Source of the DNA: Planctomycetota bacterium
GTDB taxonomy: Bacteria; Planctomycetota; Planctomycetia; Pirellulales; Pirellulaceae
Assembly (NCBI GenBank): GCA_026692885.1
Contig: JAPLNJ010000845.1
Location: 1-12,029, forward strand
Direction of reading: 5' to 3'
Length of the DNA: 12,029 bases
Numbering within the stretch: the stretch's first letter is position 1; each line of letters starts with the position of its first letter. Below the pieces are notes generated by a model. The model was not told the DNA's origin. It saw nothing but the letters and a program-made list of their open reading frames with translations, and did not search any database. The translations under genes were made by a program, and so were the position numbers. Below, in pieces: positions 1 to 6,474 of the stretch.

Positions 1-17
1 GTGCTAAGAAAATCCAA

Positions 18-83
18 ATGCCACGCAACACCTACGCGGAACTCCACGCTAGGATCATTCGCACGGTCCACCACAAAGTCTAG
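18..83 (+). pseudogene. possible N-terminal remnant of a Y1/REP-type (IS200-like) transposase
   Basis: A 21-codon reading frame starts with MPRNTYAELH and ends at a TAG after VHHKV. The start resembles the N-termini I recall for single-domain Y1 (HUH) transposases, which often begin MPR-x-TY-x-E and continue with an H-x-I strand and a 'WHTK' motif; here 'TVHHK' sits near that place. No HUH motif or catalytic Tyr follows, and all frames to position 229 are short, so this can only be a dead fragment. The link is suggestive because REP-type transposases mobilise short palindromes like those found elsewhere in this window. The match is too short to be sure; it could be chance. Confidence 0.25.
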
Positions 84-229
84 GCCCCTCCGCTTCGCGC
101 CAACGCTAGCACCTTCAGGACATATGTAGTACAACGAGCCCGCAGGGAGAGGTGACGGTGGCGTGACAACTCTGACGTTCTATATCCACTACAGTCTCTC
201 CGCTTTCCGCCATTTTCATCAGCCCACCC
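84..229. other. intergenic region downstream of lpxD, nothing recognised
   Basis: These 146 bases lie 3' of lpxD. I see no gene, no RNA gene and no strong terminator with a T-run. Together with the doubtful fragment to the left, the whole stretch before lpxD appears non-coding. Confidence 0.5.
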
Positions 230-1276
230 TCAGGCCGCATCCTGAGCCGTCGTCACGCCGGTCAACTGGTCGACTGTACGCTGCAGCAGCTTGAGTTGTT
301 TCTTGAGTTCTGGCAACCGCAGTTGCGCGGCCACGATCATCATCTGCTGCCGCTCCGGCGTGGCCGGGATGCCCACATAGGTCGCGCCGGCCGGGATGTC
401 GTTCATCACGCCCGCCTTCGCGCCCAGCGTAGCTCGATCGCCGATATGCACATGGTCGCGGACCCCCACTTGGCCCGCCATGACCACATAATCACCCGTC
501 GAGGTGCTGCCCGCGACGCCCACCTGCGAGCAGATGATGTTGTGCTTGCCAATCCGACAGTTGTGCGCAATCATCACTTGGTTATCGAGCTTGGTGCCAT
601 CCCCGATCACGGTCGAGCCATAGGTGCCGCGGTCGACGGTCGTACAGGCGCCGATCTCGACATCTGCGCCGATCTCCACGTTGCCCAGTTGCGCCGACAG
701 GCGGTGCCGCCCCTCGACGGTCGTGTACCCGAAGCCGTAAGCACCGATTACCGCGCCGGCGTGAATCAACGTCCGAGCTCCGACGACGGTGTTTTCGTAG
801 AGCACCACGTTGGGAAACAGGATGACCTGTTCGCCGAGCGTACAGTCGGCCATGATTTGCACGCCGGAATGAATCGTGCTGCCCGCGCCGATCTTCACGC
901 GGTCCCCGATCACGGCCTGCGCATGGATGGTGACCCCCGGGCCGATCTGGGCTGTGGGGCTGATGATCGCGGCGGCACTGACCCCGACGCGCTGGTCCGC
1001 GCGGCGCGGCCGAAACATCGAGACCACTTTGGCAAACGCGGCGTGTACGTCAGGGACCGTGACGTAGGAGATTTGATCGGGACTGAAGTCCGGCGGGGTC
1101 AGTACGGCGGAGGCCGGCGACTTGTCCAGTTTGGCCGCCAGCTTGGCACTCTCGGCGAACGTGATGTCGCCGGGATGCGCGTCACGGATCGTATCGGCGC
1201 CCGTGATCGGCAAGTCGCCATCGCCGTGGAGTTCTCCGTCGACCAAACGCGCGAGATCGCCTAATGTGATCGTCAT
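230..1276 (-). CDS. lpxD: LpxD, UDP-3-O-(3-hydroxyacyl)glucosamine N-acyltransferase
   Basis: LpxD adds the second (N-linked) hydroxyacyl chain to UDP-3-O-acyl-glucosamine from acyl-ACP, the third step of lipid A synthesis, in the cytoplasm. The 348-residue product matches the family length (E. coli about 341). Residues 1-100 form the N-terminal uridine-binding domain (TLGDLARLVDGEL, then PGDITF at 35-40). Residues 105-305 are left-handed beta-helix hexapeptide repeats of the type IGPGVTI / IGDRVKI. GFGY (181-184) and the DNQVMIAHNC segment carry the expected catalytic His at 238. The C-terminal helix (about 308-340) is the usual ACP-binding and trimer-supporting helix. I chose the ATG at 1276 because AAGGA lies 9 bases upstream; an ATG at 1300 would add eight residues unlike the family. 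It is transcribed away from the PAP2-permease-glycosyltransferase genes, and no other lpx gene is in view. Confidence 0.96.
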   Translation of the reverse strand: MTITLGDLARLVDGELHGDGDLPITGADTIRDAHPGDITFAESAKLAAKLDKSPASAVLTPPDFSPDQISYVTVPDVHAAFAKVVSMFRPRRADQRVGVSAAAIISPTAQIGPGVTIHAQAVIGDRVKIGAGSTIHSGVQIMADCTLGEQVILFPNVVLYENTVVGARTLIHAGAVIGAYGFGYTTVEGRHRLSAQLGNVEIGADVEIGACTTVDRGTYGSTVIGDGTKLDNQVMIAHNCRIGKHNIICSQVGVAGSTSTGDYVVMAGQVGVRDHVHIGDRATLGAKAGVMNDIPAGATYVGIPATPERQQMMIVAAQLRLPELKKQLKLLQRTVDQLTGVTTAQDAA

Positions 1277-1514
1277 GGAACGGAATCCTTTCCTGCACAA
1301 ATACCGACCGTCGCGGTTGCCTGCCGTCCGTCAGAAATCTGTGTCAACTGACATAGGTCGAGTCCTTGGGGCCGCGATATACTACCCCAGACTGGCCTGC
1401 GTGAACAATATGAATTGCCCGCAGCGCAAGCAGATTGCCCGGTGGGGCTGCTAGCACCCGACTGGTTTTGAGCACATCCGCGGGCAGAATGGGATTTAGC
1501 GTTGTCGCACGAGT
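1277..1514. other. divergent intergenic region between lpxD and the PAP2 gene
   Basis: This non-coding stretch must hold the lpxD promoter and probably that of the plus-strand PAP2 gene. AAGGA for lpxD is seen on the minus strand near 1286-1290. The palindrome TGTCA-AC-TGACA at 1342-1353, about 65 bases upstream of the lpxD start, could be an operator. I see no promoter that I would defend. A minus-strand frame of about 98 codons crosses the region (1273-1569) but runs through the lpxD start and the palindromic repeat and has no recognisable content. Confidence 0.45.
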
Positions 1515-1612
1515 GGGGTCGGGTGTTCGGAAATTCATTTTTCGCGGGCCAGGTGCTTTCCATGATCACAGTCGTTTGGCCGCGAAAAATGAATTTCTGA
1601 ACACCCGACCCC
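1515..1612. repeat. 98-bp palindromic repeat element (REP/MITE-like)
   Basis: The left arm (1515-1551) begins GGGGTCGGGTGTTCGG and continues through AAATTCATTTTTCGCGG. The right arm (1577-1612) is its reverse complement with one substitution and one extra G in the left arm, leaving a 25-base loop. The structure ends 16 bases before the PAP2 start codon, so it lies in that gene's 5' region. GGGGTC-initial inverted repeats of this kind resemble those mobilised by REP-associated tyrosine transposases; that assignment is inference. It has the same total length as the inner element at 6267-6364 and shares a loose arm consensus with it. Confidence 0.85.
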
Positions 1613-1628
1613 TAGCTTCAAGGTGAAT

Positions 1629-2558
1629 ATGTCTCCCGCATCACGAGTTTGTCAATCGCCGATTCCGCCACCCACATCCGAAGCTCAGCCGGCTGCGGAA
1701 ATCAACGGGGTGCGAGTCGCCGTCCCGGTATCAGCGCGTGTGCGTCACGTGCTGCTGCCGTGGTTCGTGCCGTTGCTGTTGCTGGTGGCCATCACGGCCC
1801 TGTTTCGGCTGACGTCGGCCGACTTGGCGGTCTCCCGCCTGTTTTATGGCGGCGCCGAAGTCGGCTGGACTTACAGCAACACCCAGGTCTATCGTGGGAT
1901 CGGCTACCTATACGCCTATGGACCCTGGCCGGGCGTGGCGTTAGGAGTTGGCGGGCTGATCGTCGGTCTGCTGAGCTACCGCTGGCGGCTGCTGCAGTCG
2001 TGGCGCAGGGCCGGATTTTTTCTGGTCGCGATGTTGGCCGTCGGCCCCGGACTCATGATCAATAGCGTCGTCAAACCCTGGTTCCAGCGTCCCCGCCCCC
2101 GCCACACGATTCCGTTCGGCGGCGTCCAACCCTTCCTGTATGTAGGAGAGCGCGCGGCGGCCGAAGCGCCGGATACGGTCGGCAAATCCTTTCCCAGTGG
2201 CCACGCCTCCGCCGGATTCATGCTGCTGGCCCCGGCGTTCTTGCTCACTCGGCGGCATCCCCGTGGGGCGATCGCGTTTCTGCTGTTGGGATTGACTTGG
2301 GGTTGCGTGCTGGGCCTCGGTCGCGTGGCCCAAGGTGATCACTTTGCCAGCGACGTGTTGTGGTCGGGAGGCATCGTCTATCTCAGCGGTCTCGTGCTCA
2401 GCCAGCTGTTCCAACTCGCCACGCAGGTTTCGCCACCGCCGTGTCTGGCCGGGTCGGACGGGGGCCGCACAATGGCTGCGAGTGGTGGCGAGCCAGCGGG
2501 GGAGGAGGGGGTCTCCCCGCAATCACGGAGGAAGGGCCACCGCCGTCAAGCCGCTTGA
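1629..2558 (+). CDS. PAP2-family membrane lipid phosphatase
   Basis: This is an integral membrane phosphatase of the PAP2 superfamily, acting on lipid phosphates at the outer face of the inner membrane. All three signature motifs are present: K149-x6-R156-P157 (in KPWFQRPRP), PSGH at 189-192, and R232-x5-H238-x3-D242, giving the catalytic His pair and Asp. About six hydrophobic segments are visible, the first being LLPWFVPLLLLVAITALF. A basic and Gly/Ser-rich tail of about 35 residues follows the last helix. I prefer the ATG at 1629, with AAGG five bases upstream, to the GTG at 1623 two codons earlier. It heads a plus-strand group with an LptF/G permease and a GT39 glycosyltransferase, facing lpxD. 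Plausible substrates are lipid A phosphates (LpxE-like) or undecaprenyl pyrophosphate; the sequence alone does not decide. Confidence 0.88.
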   Translation: MSPASRVCQSPIPPPTSEAQPAAEINGVRVAVPVSARVRHVLLPWFVPLLLLVAITALFRLTSADLAVSRLFYGGAEVGWTYSNTQVYRGIGYLYAYGPWPGVALGVGGLIVGLLSYRWRLLQSWRRAGFFLVAMLAVGPGLMINSVVKPWFQRPRPRHTIPFGGVQPFLYVGERAAAEAPDTVGKSFPSGHASAGFMLLAPAFLLTRRHPRGAIAFLLLGLTWGCVLGLGRVAQGDHFASDVLWSGGIVYLSGLVLSQLFQLATQVSPPPCLAGSDGGRTMAASGGEPAGEEGVSPQSRRKGHRRQAA

Positions 2559-2566
2559 CCGTACCC

Positions 2567-2694
2567 GGAGGAGACTGCTGAAATACGTGTAGGGTGGGCT
2601 GTGCCCACCACAACTGCGTGTGCCTGGTGAGCACAACCCACCCGACACCTTGTGCAAGCAGTGTTGGCCGATGTGACTTTTTCAGCAGCCTCCT
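2567..2694. repeat. nested inverted repeat between the phosphatase and permease genes
   Basis: The outer arms are AGGAGACTGCTGAAA (2569-2583) and TTTCAGCAGCCTCCT (2680-2694), complementary at 14 of 15 positions. Inside, GGGTGGGCTGTGCCCACC (2592-2609) pairs with GGTGAGCACAACCCACCC (2626-2643) at 16 of 18 positions, and the left inner arm is itself a small hairpin (GGTGGGC..GCCCACC). The layout is that of a small non-coding dispersed repeat. I recall GTAGGGTGGGC-type repeats from planctomycete and other genomes, but copy number cannot be seen here. It splits the apparent operon and could act as a transcription attenuator or mRNA processing site. Confidence 0.7.
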
Positions 2695-2732
2695 GAGGCG
2701 GCCGAGCCGCGACTCCAGCCGAAATCCAATTT

Positions 2733-3890
2733 ATGGGCATCCTCCAACGGTACGTGATTCTGGAAACATTGAAGCTCTTCAGTGTAACGGCCGTGATCAC
2801 GCTGTTGCTGATGACGCTGGGCGGAGGCGTGCGAGAGGGCCTCCGAAACGGCTTGCCGCCCCATCTCATGCTACGCGGCATGCCCTACCTGATTCCGGAA
2901 ATGCTCCAGTTTACGTTCCCCGGCTGCGCTTTGTTTGCGGTGTGTAGCCTGTTCGGTCGGATGACGGCGGCCAACGAGATGCTGGCGGTCAAGTCGCTGG
3001 GCATCCATCCGCTGAAGGTGATCTGGCCGGTGCTGATTCTGTCCTATTTCTTGAGTATCGTCACCTTCGAGGTTCACGACTTGTGTGCTGTTTGGGCTCG
3101 ACCCGGGTTGCGACGCCTGCTGACGGAATCCTTGGACGAGATTGCCTATGGCGTGTTGCGGACCAGCGGCGCATTCACTCGGCAGGGCTTATCCATCATC
3201 GTCAGGGGAGTCCGTGACGACGTGTTGCTGCAGCCGTTGATCACCTACGACCCCGGCAATGGCAAGCCGCTGGTGACGCTGACGGCTCAGGAAGCAAAAC
3301 TGGTCGCGAATGCGGATACGGGCACCCTGCGTTTGGAGTGCCGCAACGGAGAGTTGGAGGTCTCCGGGACTGGCCGGCTCAGTTTTCCCGACGAATTCGC
3401 CCACGAACTGCTGTTGGATCCCCCGGTGCCTGACCCAGACAATCATCTGCGGCCGTCGGAGTTGAGGTGCGGCGTCATTCCCCAACAAATCCGCCGCGAG
3501 CAGCGACTCCTGGGCCAATTGGAACGTGACTTGGAGACGGCCCGGCGTCAAGGGGCGGCACCGAACGCCGATCTGTCCAAGCAGGCCGAAGAGCGTCGCT
3601 CACGGCTATTTCGCTTGCAGGCCGAGATCTCACGTCGACTGGCCAGCGGTTTCGCCTGCTCGTGTTTTGTCTTGCTGGGCCTGCCGGTGGCGATCTGGAG
3701 CCGTTCATCCGATGTGACGTCTGTGTTCTTCTTGTGTTTCCTGCCGATCCTCCTGCTGTTCTACCCGCTGTTTGTTGTCGGCGAGAATCTGGCGCGCGCC
3801 GGCGTCTGGCCGTATTGCTCGGTCTGGTTGGCCGATGCCGTGTTGTCGATCATCGGAGTGGGGTTGCTGTGGAGGGTCCTGCGTCGCTAG
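2733..3890 (+). CDS. LptF/LptG-family (YjgP/YjgQ) lipopolysaccharide export permease
   Basis: LptF and LptG form the membrane part of the LptB2FG ABC transporter, which extracts LPS from the inner membrane and passes it to the periplasmic Lpt bridge. The 385-residue length fits the family. The N-terminal membrane unit includes KLFSVTAVITLLLMTLG (14-30), an EMLQFTFPGCALFAV segment and the family-typical NEMLAVKSLGIHPLKVIWPVL coupling region. A soluble, strand-rich periplasmic region spans roughly 115-255, followed by a charged helical stretch (RREQRLLGQLERDLE). The C-terminal helices include RRLASGFACSCFVLLGLPVAIWS and the final VWLADAVLSIIGVGLLW. I cannot tell LptF from LptG, and no partner permease or LptB ATPase lies nearby. 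The start at 2733 has no clear Shine-Dalgarno sequence. It ends 21 bases before the glycosyltransferase gene, so these two are probably co-transcribed. Confidence 0.85.
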   Translation: MGILQRYVILETLKLFSVTAVITLLLMTLGGGVREGLRNGLPPHLMLRGMPYLIPEMLQFTFPGCALFAVCSLFGRMTAANEMLAVKSLGIHPLKVIWPVLILSYFLSIVTFEVHDLCAVWARPGLRRLLTESLDEIAYGVLRTSGAFTRQGLSIIVRGVRDDVLLQPLITYDPGNGKPLVTLTAQEAKLVANADTGTLRLECRNGELEVSGTGRLSFPDEFAHELLLDPPVPDPDNHLRPSELRCGVIPQQIRREQRLLGQLERDLETARRQGAAPNADLSKQAEERRSRLFRLQAEISRRLASGFACSCFVLLGLPVAIWSRSSDVTSVFFLCFLPILLLFYPLFVVGENLARAGVWPYCSVWLADAVLSIIGVGLLWRVLRR

Positions 3891-3911
3891 CAGGCCAGAG
3901 GATGATCCGCT

Positions 3912-5555
3912 ATGAATCTCGTTGTGAAGGCTGAGCACGCATCCGACCCGCGGAACGGAGACTGCCAGAAGCACGGCGTTGTGCGAGCAGCCGTCCGATG
4001 CTGGCGGGCTGGGACCGCCTTTCCCAGAGGACAAATCGCCGCGCTCGTCGGCGCGTGGCTCGTCGGAAAACTCTGCTACGCCAGTGCGCGGCAGCTGGTA
4101 CCCGATGAAGCCTGCTACTGGGTTTGGTCGCGGCACCTCGACTGGAGCTACTTTGACCATCCTCCGATGGTCGCCTACTTGATCCGGATCGGCACGGCTA
4201 TCTGCGGAGAAACCGAACTGGGGGTTCGGGCCATGGCGGTGGTATCGTGCGCCGTGGTGGTACTGATCCTGGCCTACGCGGCCCGGCGCCTGGTGTCCGA
4301 TCCGCGATTGGTCCTGCTCACCGTCCTGATCCTCCTCCTCGCTCCACCCCTGATGGTGGCTGGTACGATCATGACGCCGGACACGCCGACCATCTTGTTC
4401 CAGACGGCTGCACTGGCCTGCGCGCTGACGATCCTCCGGCGTCCCGCCGATAACCCGTGTCGCAGCCTGTGGCTGTGGGGGGGTGTGATGCTGGGCTTGG
4501 CCCTAGTTTCCAAGTACACCGCCGTCCTGACCGCCGTCGCGATCTTCGGGACCATGCTCACGTGTCCCCAGGGCAGGCAGCATTTAAGGCGACCGTGGCC
4601 GTGGCTCGCCGTGCTGGTCGCCTTGCTCATCTTTGCGCCCGTGATCTACTGGAACTACCTCCACGAATGGCCCTCCTTTCGCTTTCAATTACAACGCGGC
4701 GGTTGGGAGAGCGATTGGCTGCGGCGCGTCCGCTTGGTGTTCGAGTACCTCGGCGGGCAGGTTGCCAGTTTCGCGGGCGTGCTGTCCGCGGTGGGCGTGG
4801 TCTGTATGGTCGCGGCCGGCAGGCGTTATCGGCAGTTGCCCCCGGTGGATCGCCTCTTGCTCTGGGCCAGCTGCACGCCACTGGTGTTTTTCTTCGCTGC
4901 CGCGTTCAAGAACCGCGTCGAGATGAACTGGCCGTCGTTTGCGTATCTGCCGCTCACCTTACTCATTGTCTCGACGCACGAGCGCACCAGGAGAGCCACT
5001 CTAACCAAGTGGACCCGCCGCGGATTGATCGTGGCGGCCTGCTGCAGCGTGTTGATCCATGTGCCGGAAGTCTTCCACCCGTTTACAGACCGGCCGCTAC
5101 CGACGGACCGGCTGTTTGGCTGGCGCGAATCGGCTGCACAATTCCACGCGCGAATGCAGCAGTTCGCCAACGGCCAAGCCACCCTGCTGACCAACGGCCA
5201 TCAAGACGCAGCGGTGCTCAATTTCTACCTCCCAGGCCAGCCGACGGTCTGGTCGATGAACTACGGCAGCACTCGTCCTAATGCCTACAATTTCTGGGAG
5301 GGCCGGCCGGATTTGTCCGAGCTTTCCGCGGTCGTGTACGTGGGCCAGCCCGTCGAACAGCTCACCGCGCGATTCGACGACGTCCGCACCGAAGAATGGC
5401 CCACCATCGTGGCGGGCAGGATGCTGCGGTCATGGGAAGTGGTTTTCGCCAGCCAGCCGAAGCCGGGCGCGCGGCAGGCCAGCCGCCACGTTCTTCAGAA
5501 CCGGCCCAGCCACGCTGCGGTGACCCTGGGGCCACATCTCCCCCCGACGGACTGA
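3912..5555 (+). CDS. ArnT/PMT-like GT39-type membrane glycosyltransferase
   Basis: This multi-pass membrane protein of 547 residues resembles the dolichyl-phosphate-mannose mannosyltransferase / ArnT superfamily, which transfers a sugar from a polyprenyl-phosphate donor on the periplasmic side. Family hallmarks are the first external loop with PDEACYWVW (D65, E66), then the FDHPPMVAYLIRIG motif (82-95), MTPDTPTILF (D157) and SKYTAVL with K201. Many hydrophobic segments run to about residue 390, then a soluble domain of about 150 residues. That arrangement is like ArnT. AGAGGA about nine bases upstream supports the ATG at 3912. Next to lpxD, a PAP2 phosphatase and an LPS permease, lipid A or another envelope lipid is the likely acceptor, but the sugar cannot be named; a protein or polymer glycosylation role is also possible. 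Confidence 0.85.
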   Translation: MNLVVKAEHASDPRNGDCQKHGVVRAAVRCWRAGTAFPRGQIAALVGAWLVGKLCYASARQLVPDEACYWVWSRHLDWSYFDHPPMVAYLIRIGTAICGETELGVRAMAVVSCAVVVLILAYAARRLVSDPRLVLLTVLILLLAPPLMVAGTIMTPDTPTILFQTAALACALTILRRPADNPCRSLWLWGGVMLGLALVSKYTAVLTAVAIFGTMLTCPQGRQHLRRPWPWLAVLVALLIFAPVIYWNYLHEWPSFRFQLQRGGWESDWLRRVRLVFEYLGGQVASFAGVLSAVGVVCMVAAGRRYRQLPPVDRLLLWASCTPLVFFFAAAFKNRVEMNWPSFAYLPLTLLIVSTHERTRRATLTKWTRRGLIVAACCSVLIHVPEVFHPFTDRPLPTDRLFGWRESAAQFHARMQQFANGQATLLTNGHQDAAVLNFYLPGQPTVWSMNYGSTRPNAYNFWEGRPDLSELSAVVYVGQPVEQLTARFDDVRTEEWPTIVAGRMLRSWEVVFASQPKPGARQASRHVLQNRPSHAAVTLGPHLPPTD

Positions 5556-5746
5556 TTCCGGATCCTGACTTCGCTGCTGGATCTGGGTGCTGCGCGCAGC
5601 TGCCTAGCCTGGCAGTCCAGAGCCTGACAGCAGCAGGAGCGACTCGCCACTACGAAGTCGCACCAGCACGGCTCTGGAGAGCCATGTTACTTACGCACCA
5701 GCACGGCTCTGGAGAGCCATGCTACTTGACTGCCGCCGCGTTCGCG
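5556..5746. other. convergent intergenic region with small palindromes
   Basis: This gap lies between the glycosyltransferase (plus) and the small exported protein gene (minus). It contains the perfect 12-bp palindrome GCTGCGCGCAGC (5589-5600), inside wider arms GCTGCTG (5573-5579) and CAGCAGC (5628-5634), which could fold into a transcript-end hairpin although no T-run follows. To the right is the duplicated 33-bp repeat listed separately. No gene is seen. Confidence 0.5.
5660..5727. repeat. two direct copies of a 33-bp imperfect palindrome
   Basis: Copies at 5660-5692 and 5695-5727 differ at one base (GCCATGTTAC versus GCCATGCTAC) and are separated by two bases. Each unit centres on AGCACGGCTCTGGAGAGCCA, an imperfect palindrome able to form a GGCTCT/AGAGCC stem. 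I recall similar GGCTCT..AGAGCC units as dispersed repeats in Pirellulales genomes. Two copies at a 35-base spacing are too few, and the spacer is too short, for CRISPR. A role as a bidirectional terminator between converging genes is possible. Confidence 0.75.
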
Positions 5747-6076
5747 TTAGAACACGTCGAGGATGAACTGGTGCCCCGAGTGATAGCGATTTCCGGATGG
5801 ATAGGCGTTGTACCACTTCTTGTTGTAAACAGGGATCCGCATTTCCGGCGGATACCGATACATCATGTTCTCACTGCTGCGGTAGTACTCGTTGCCCCAG
5901 AAGTTCTGCGGATAGAACACATAGGGGTAGTGGTAGAACCGCTCCCAATCCCGATTCCCATACGCGCCGCCCCACACTCGCCCGTAAGCCATTTCCTCGG
6001 CCGAGACGTTAGCAGGCGAAAGGCACAGGTACAGCAGCGCGGCACTCAGCAATGCCAACAGCGTGCGACGAATCAT
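5747..6076 (-). CDS. small exported Tyr-rich protein (planctomycete 'calmodulin-binding' family)
   Basis: The product is 109 residues with a clear signal peptide: MIRR, a hydrophobic core LLALLSAALLYLCL and a probable cleavage after ANVSA (residue 26). The mature part is very rich in Tyr, Trp, Phe, Asn and Pro, with short motifs such as YHYPYVFYPQNFWG, RYPPEMRIPVYNKKW and a C-terminal GHQFILDVF. I recall this pattern from a family found in many Pirellulales genomes and labelled 'calmodulin-binding protein', a name without a demonstrated function that I know of. The ATG at 6076 is preferred because the signal peptide starts there and a G-rich GGGGGGAT lies upstream; an upstream ATG at 6121 would add 15 residues with no signal-peptide logic. 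It stands alone between a repeat pair and the MITE-like element. The periplasm or cell envelope is the likely location. Confidence 0.85.
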   Translation of the reverse strand: MIRRTLLALLSAALLYLCLSPANVSAEEMAYGRVWGGAYGNRDWERFYHYPYVFYPQNFWGNEYYRSSENMMYRYPPEMRIPVYNKKWYNAYPSGNRYHSGHQFILDVF

Positions 6077-6192
6077 CGAGCATCCCCCCAAGTGTCGCCA
6101 GATGATCAAACAGGACAGCATCGCACGACGCGGTGCCGCCTACAAGGTAAACATCGGCTGACCGTTCCTAGCGGCATTAACCGAATATCCGT

Positions 6193-6440
6193 TAGCACCA
6201 AACGGTTTCTTGGTCCTGGTGCGTAAAGAATGAGATTTTACGGTTCCGCAGTGCCGGGCCCCAGGCAGGGCTCAGACGTACAGAATTCAAAATTAGCGGA
6301 CAAACCACACTGACTTGGCAAAGTCGCCAAACCGCCAATTTTGAATTCTGTACGTCTGAGCCCTCGCGGCAAGCCCCGTCCAGGCGACAACATTAAACCT
6401 CATTCTTGCCACTCGCACCGTAAGAAACCGTTTGGTGCTA
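6193..6440. mobile_element. 248-bp MITE-like element with nested inverted repeats
   Basis: The outer ends are perfect 19-bp inverted repeats: TAGCACCAAACGGTTTCTT at 6193-6211 and its complement at 6422-6440. The similarity continues inward to a second match, AAGAATGAG, at the same offset on both sides, so the outer arms span about 50 bp. If the outermost TA on each side is a target-site duplication, the mobile unit would be 6195-6438, as expected for a TA-inserting (IS630/mariner-like) MITE; that is inference. There is no transposase inside. The centre holds a separate 98-bp palindrome. The element ends 34 bases before the hrpA start codon and so occupies the likely promoter region of that gene. 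Confidence 0.8.
6267..6364. repeat. 98-bp inner palindrome within the MITE-like element
   Basis: The arms at 6267-6299 (beginning AGGGCTCAGACGTACAGAAT) and 6332-6364 are inverted copies identical at 32 of 33 positions, around a 32-base loop that contains a further small hairpin (GACTT-GGCA-AAGTC). The total length of 98 bp equals that of the palindrome at 1515-1612, and the arms share GGG, GT-x-CAGAA, TTCA and TT-x-GCGG in the same order. It may be an independent REP-type insertion inside an older element. Confidence 0.8.
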
Positions 6441-6474
6441 GAATCAGTAGGGCGGTCCCAAGCGTAAGGATACC

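Noticed and set aside
296..1264. 322-codon open frame on the plus strand across lpxD
   Set aside because: It lies wholly opposite lpxD, whose protein shows clear hexapeptide repeats and the catalytic His; the plus-strand translation is His/Arg/Asp-rich with no recognisable domain, as expected of an antisense shadow in high-GC DNA.
1273..1569. 98-codon minus-strand frame in the lpxD/PAP2 gap
   Set aside because: It runs through the lpxD start codon region and into the palindromic repeat, has no good ribosome site and no recognisable content.
4457..5281. 274-codon plus-strand frame within the glycosyltransferase gene
   Set aside because: It overlaps the GT39 gene in another frame and lacks the hydrophobic pattern or any motif.
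5660..5727. CRISPR array
   Set aside because: There are only two repeat units with a two-base gap between them and no cas genes; the units are palindromic dispersed-type repeats.
5396..6226. 276-codon plus-strand frame over the 3' end of the glycosyltransferase and the small exported protein
   Set aside because: It crosses two well-supported genes and the direct repeats; the exported protein on the other strand has a signal peptide and a family-like ending.
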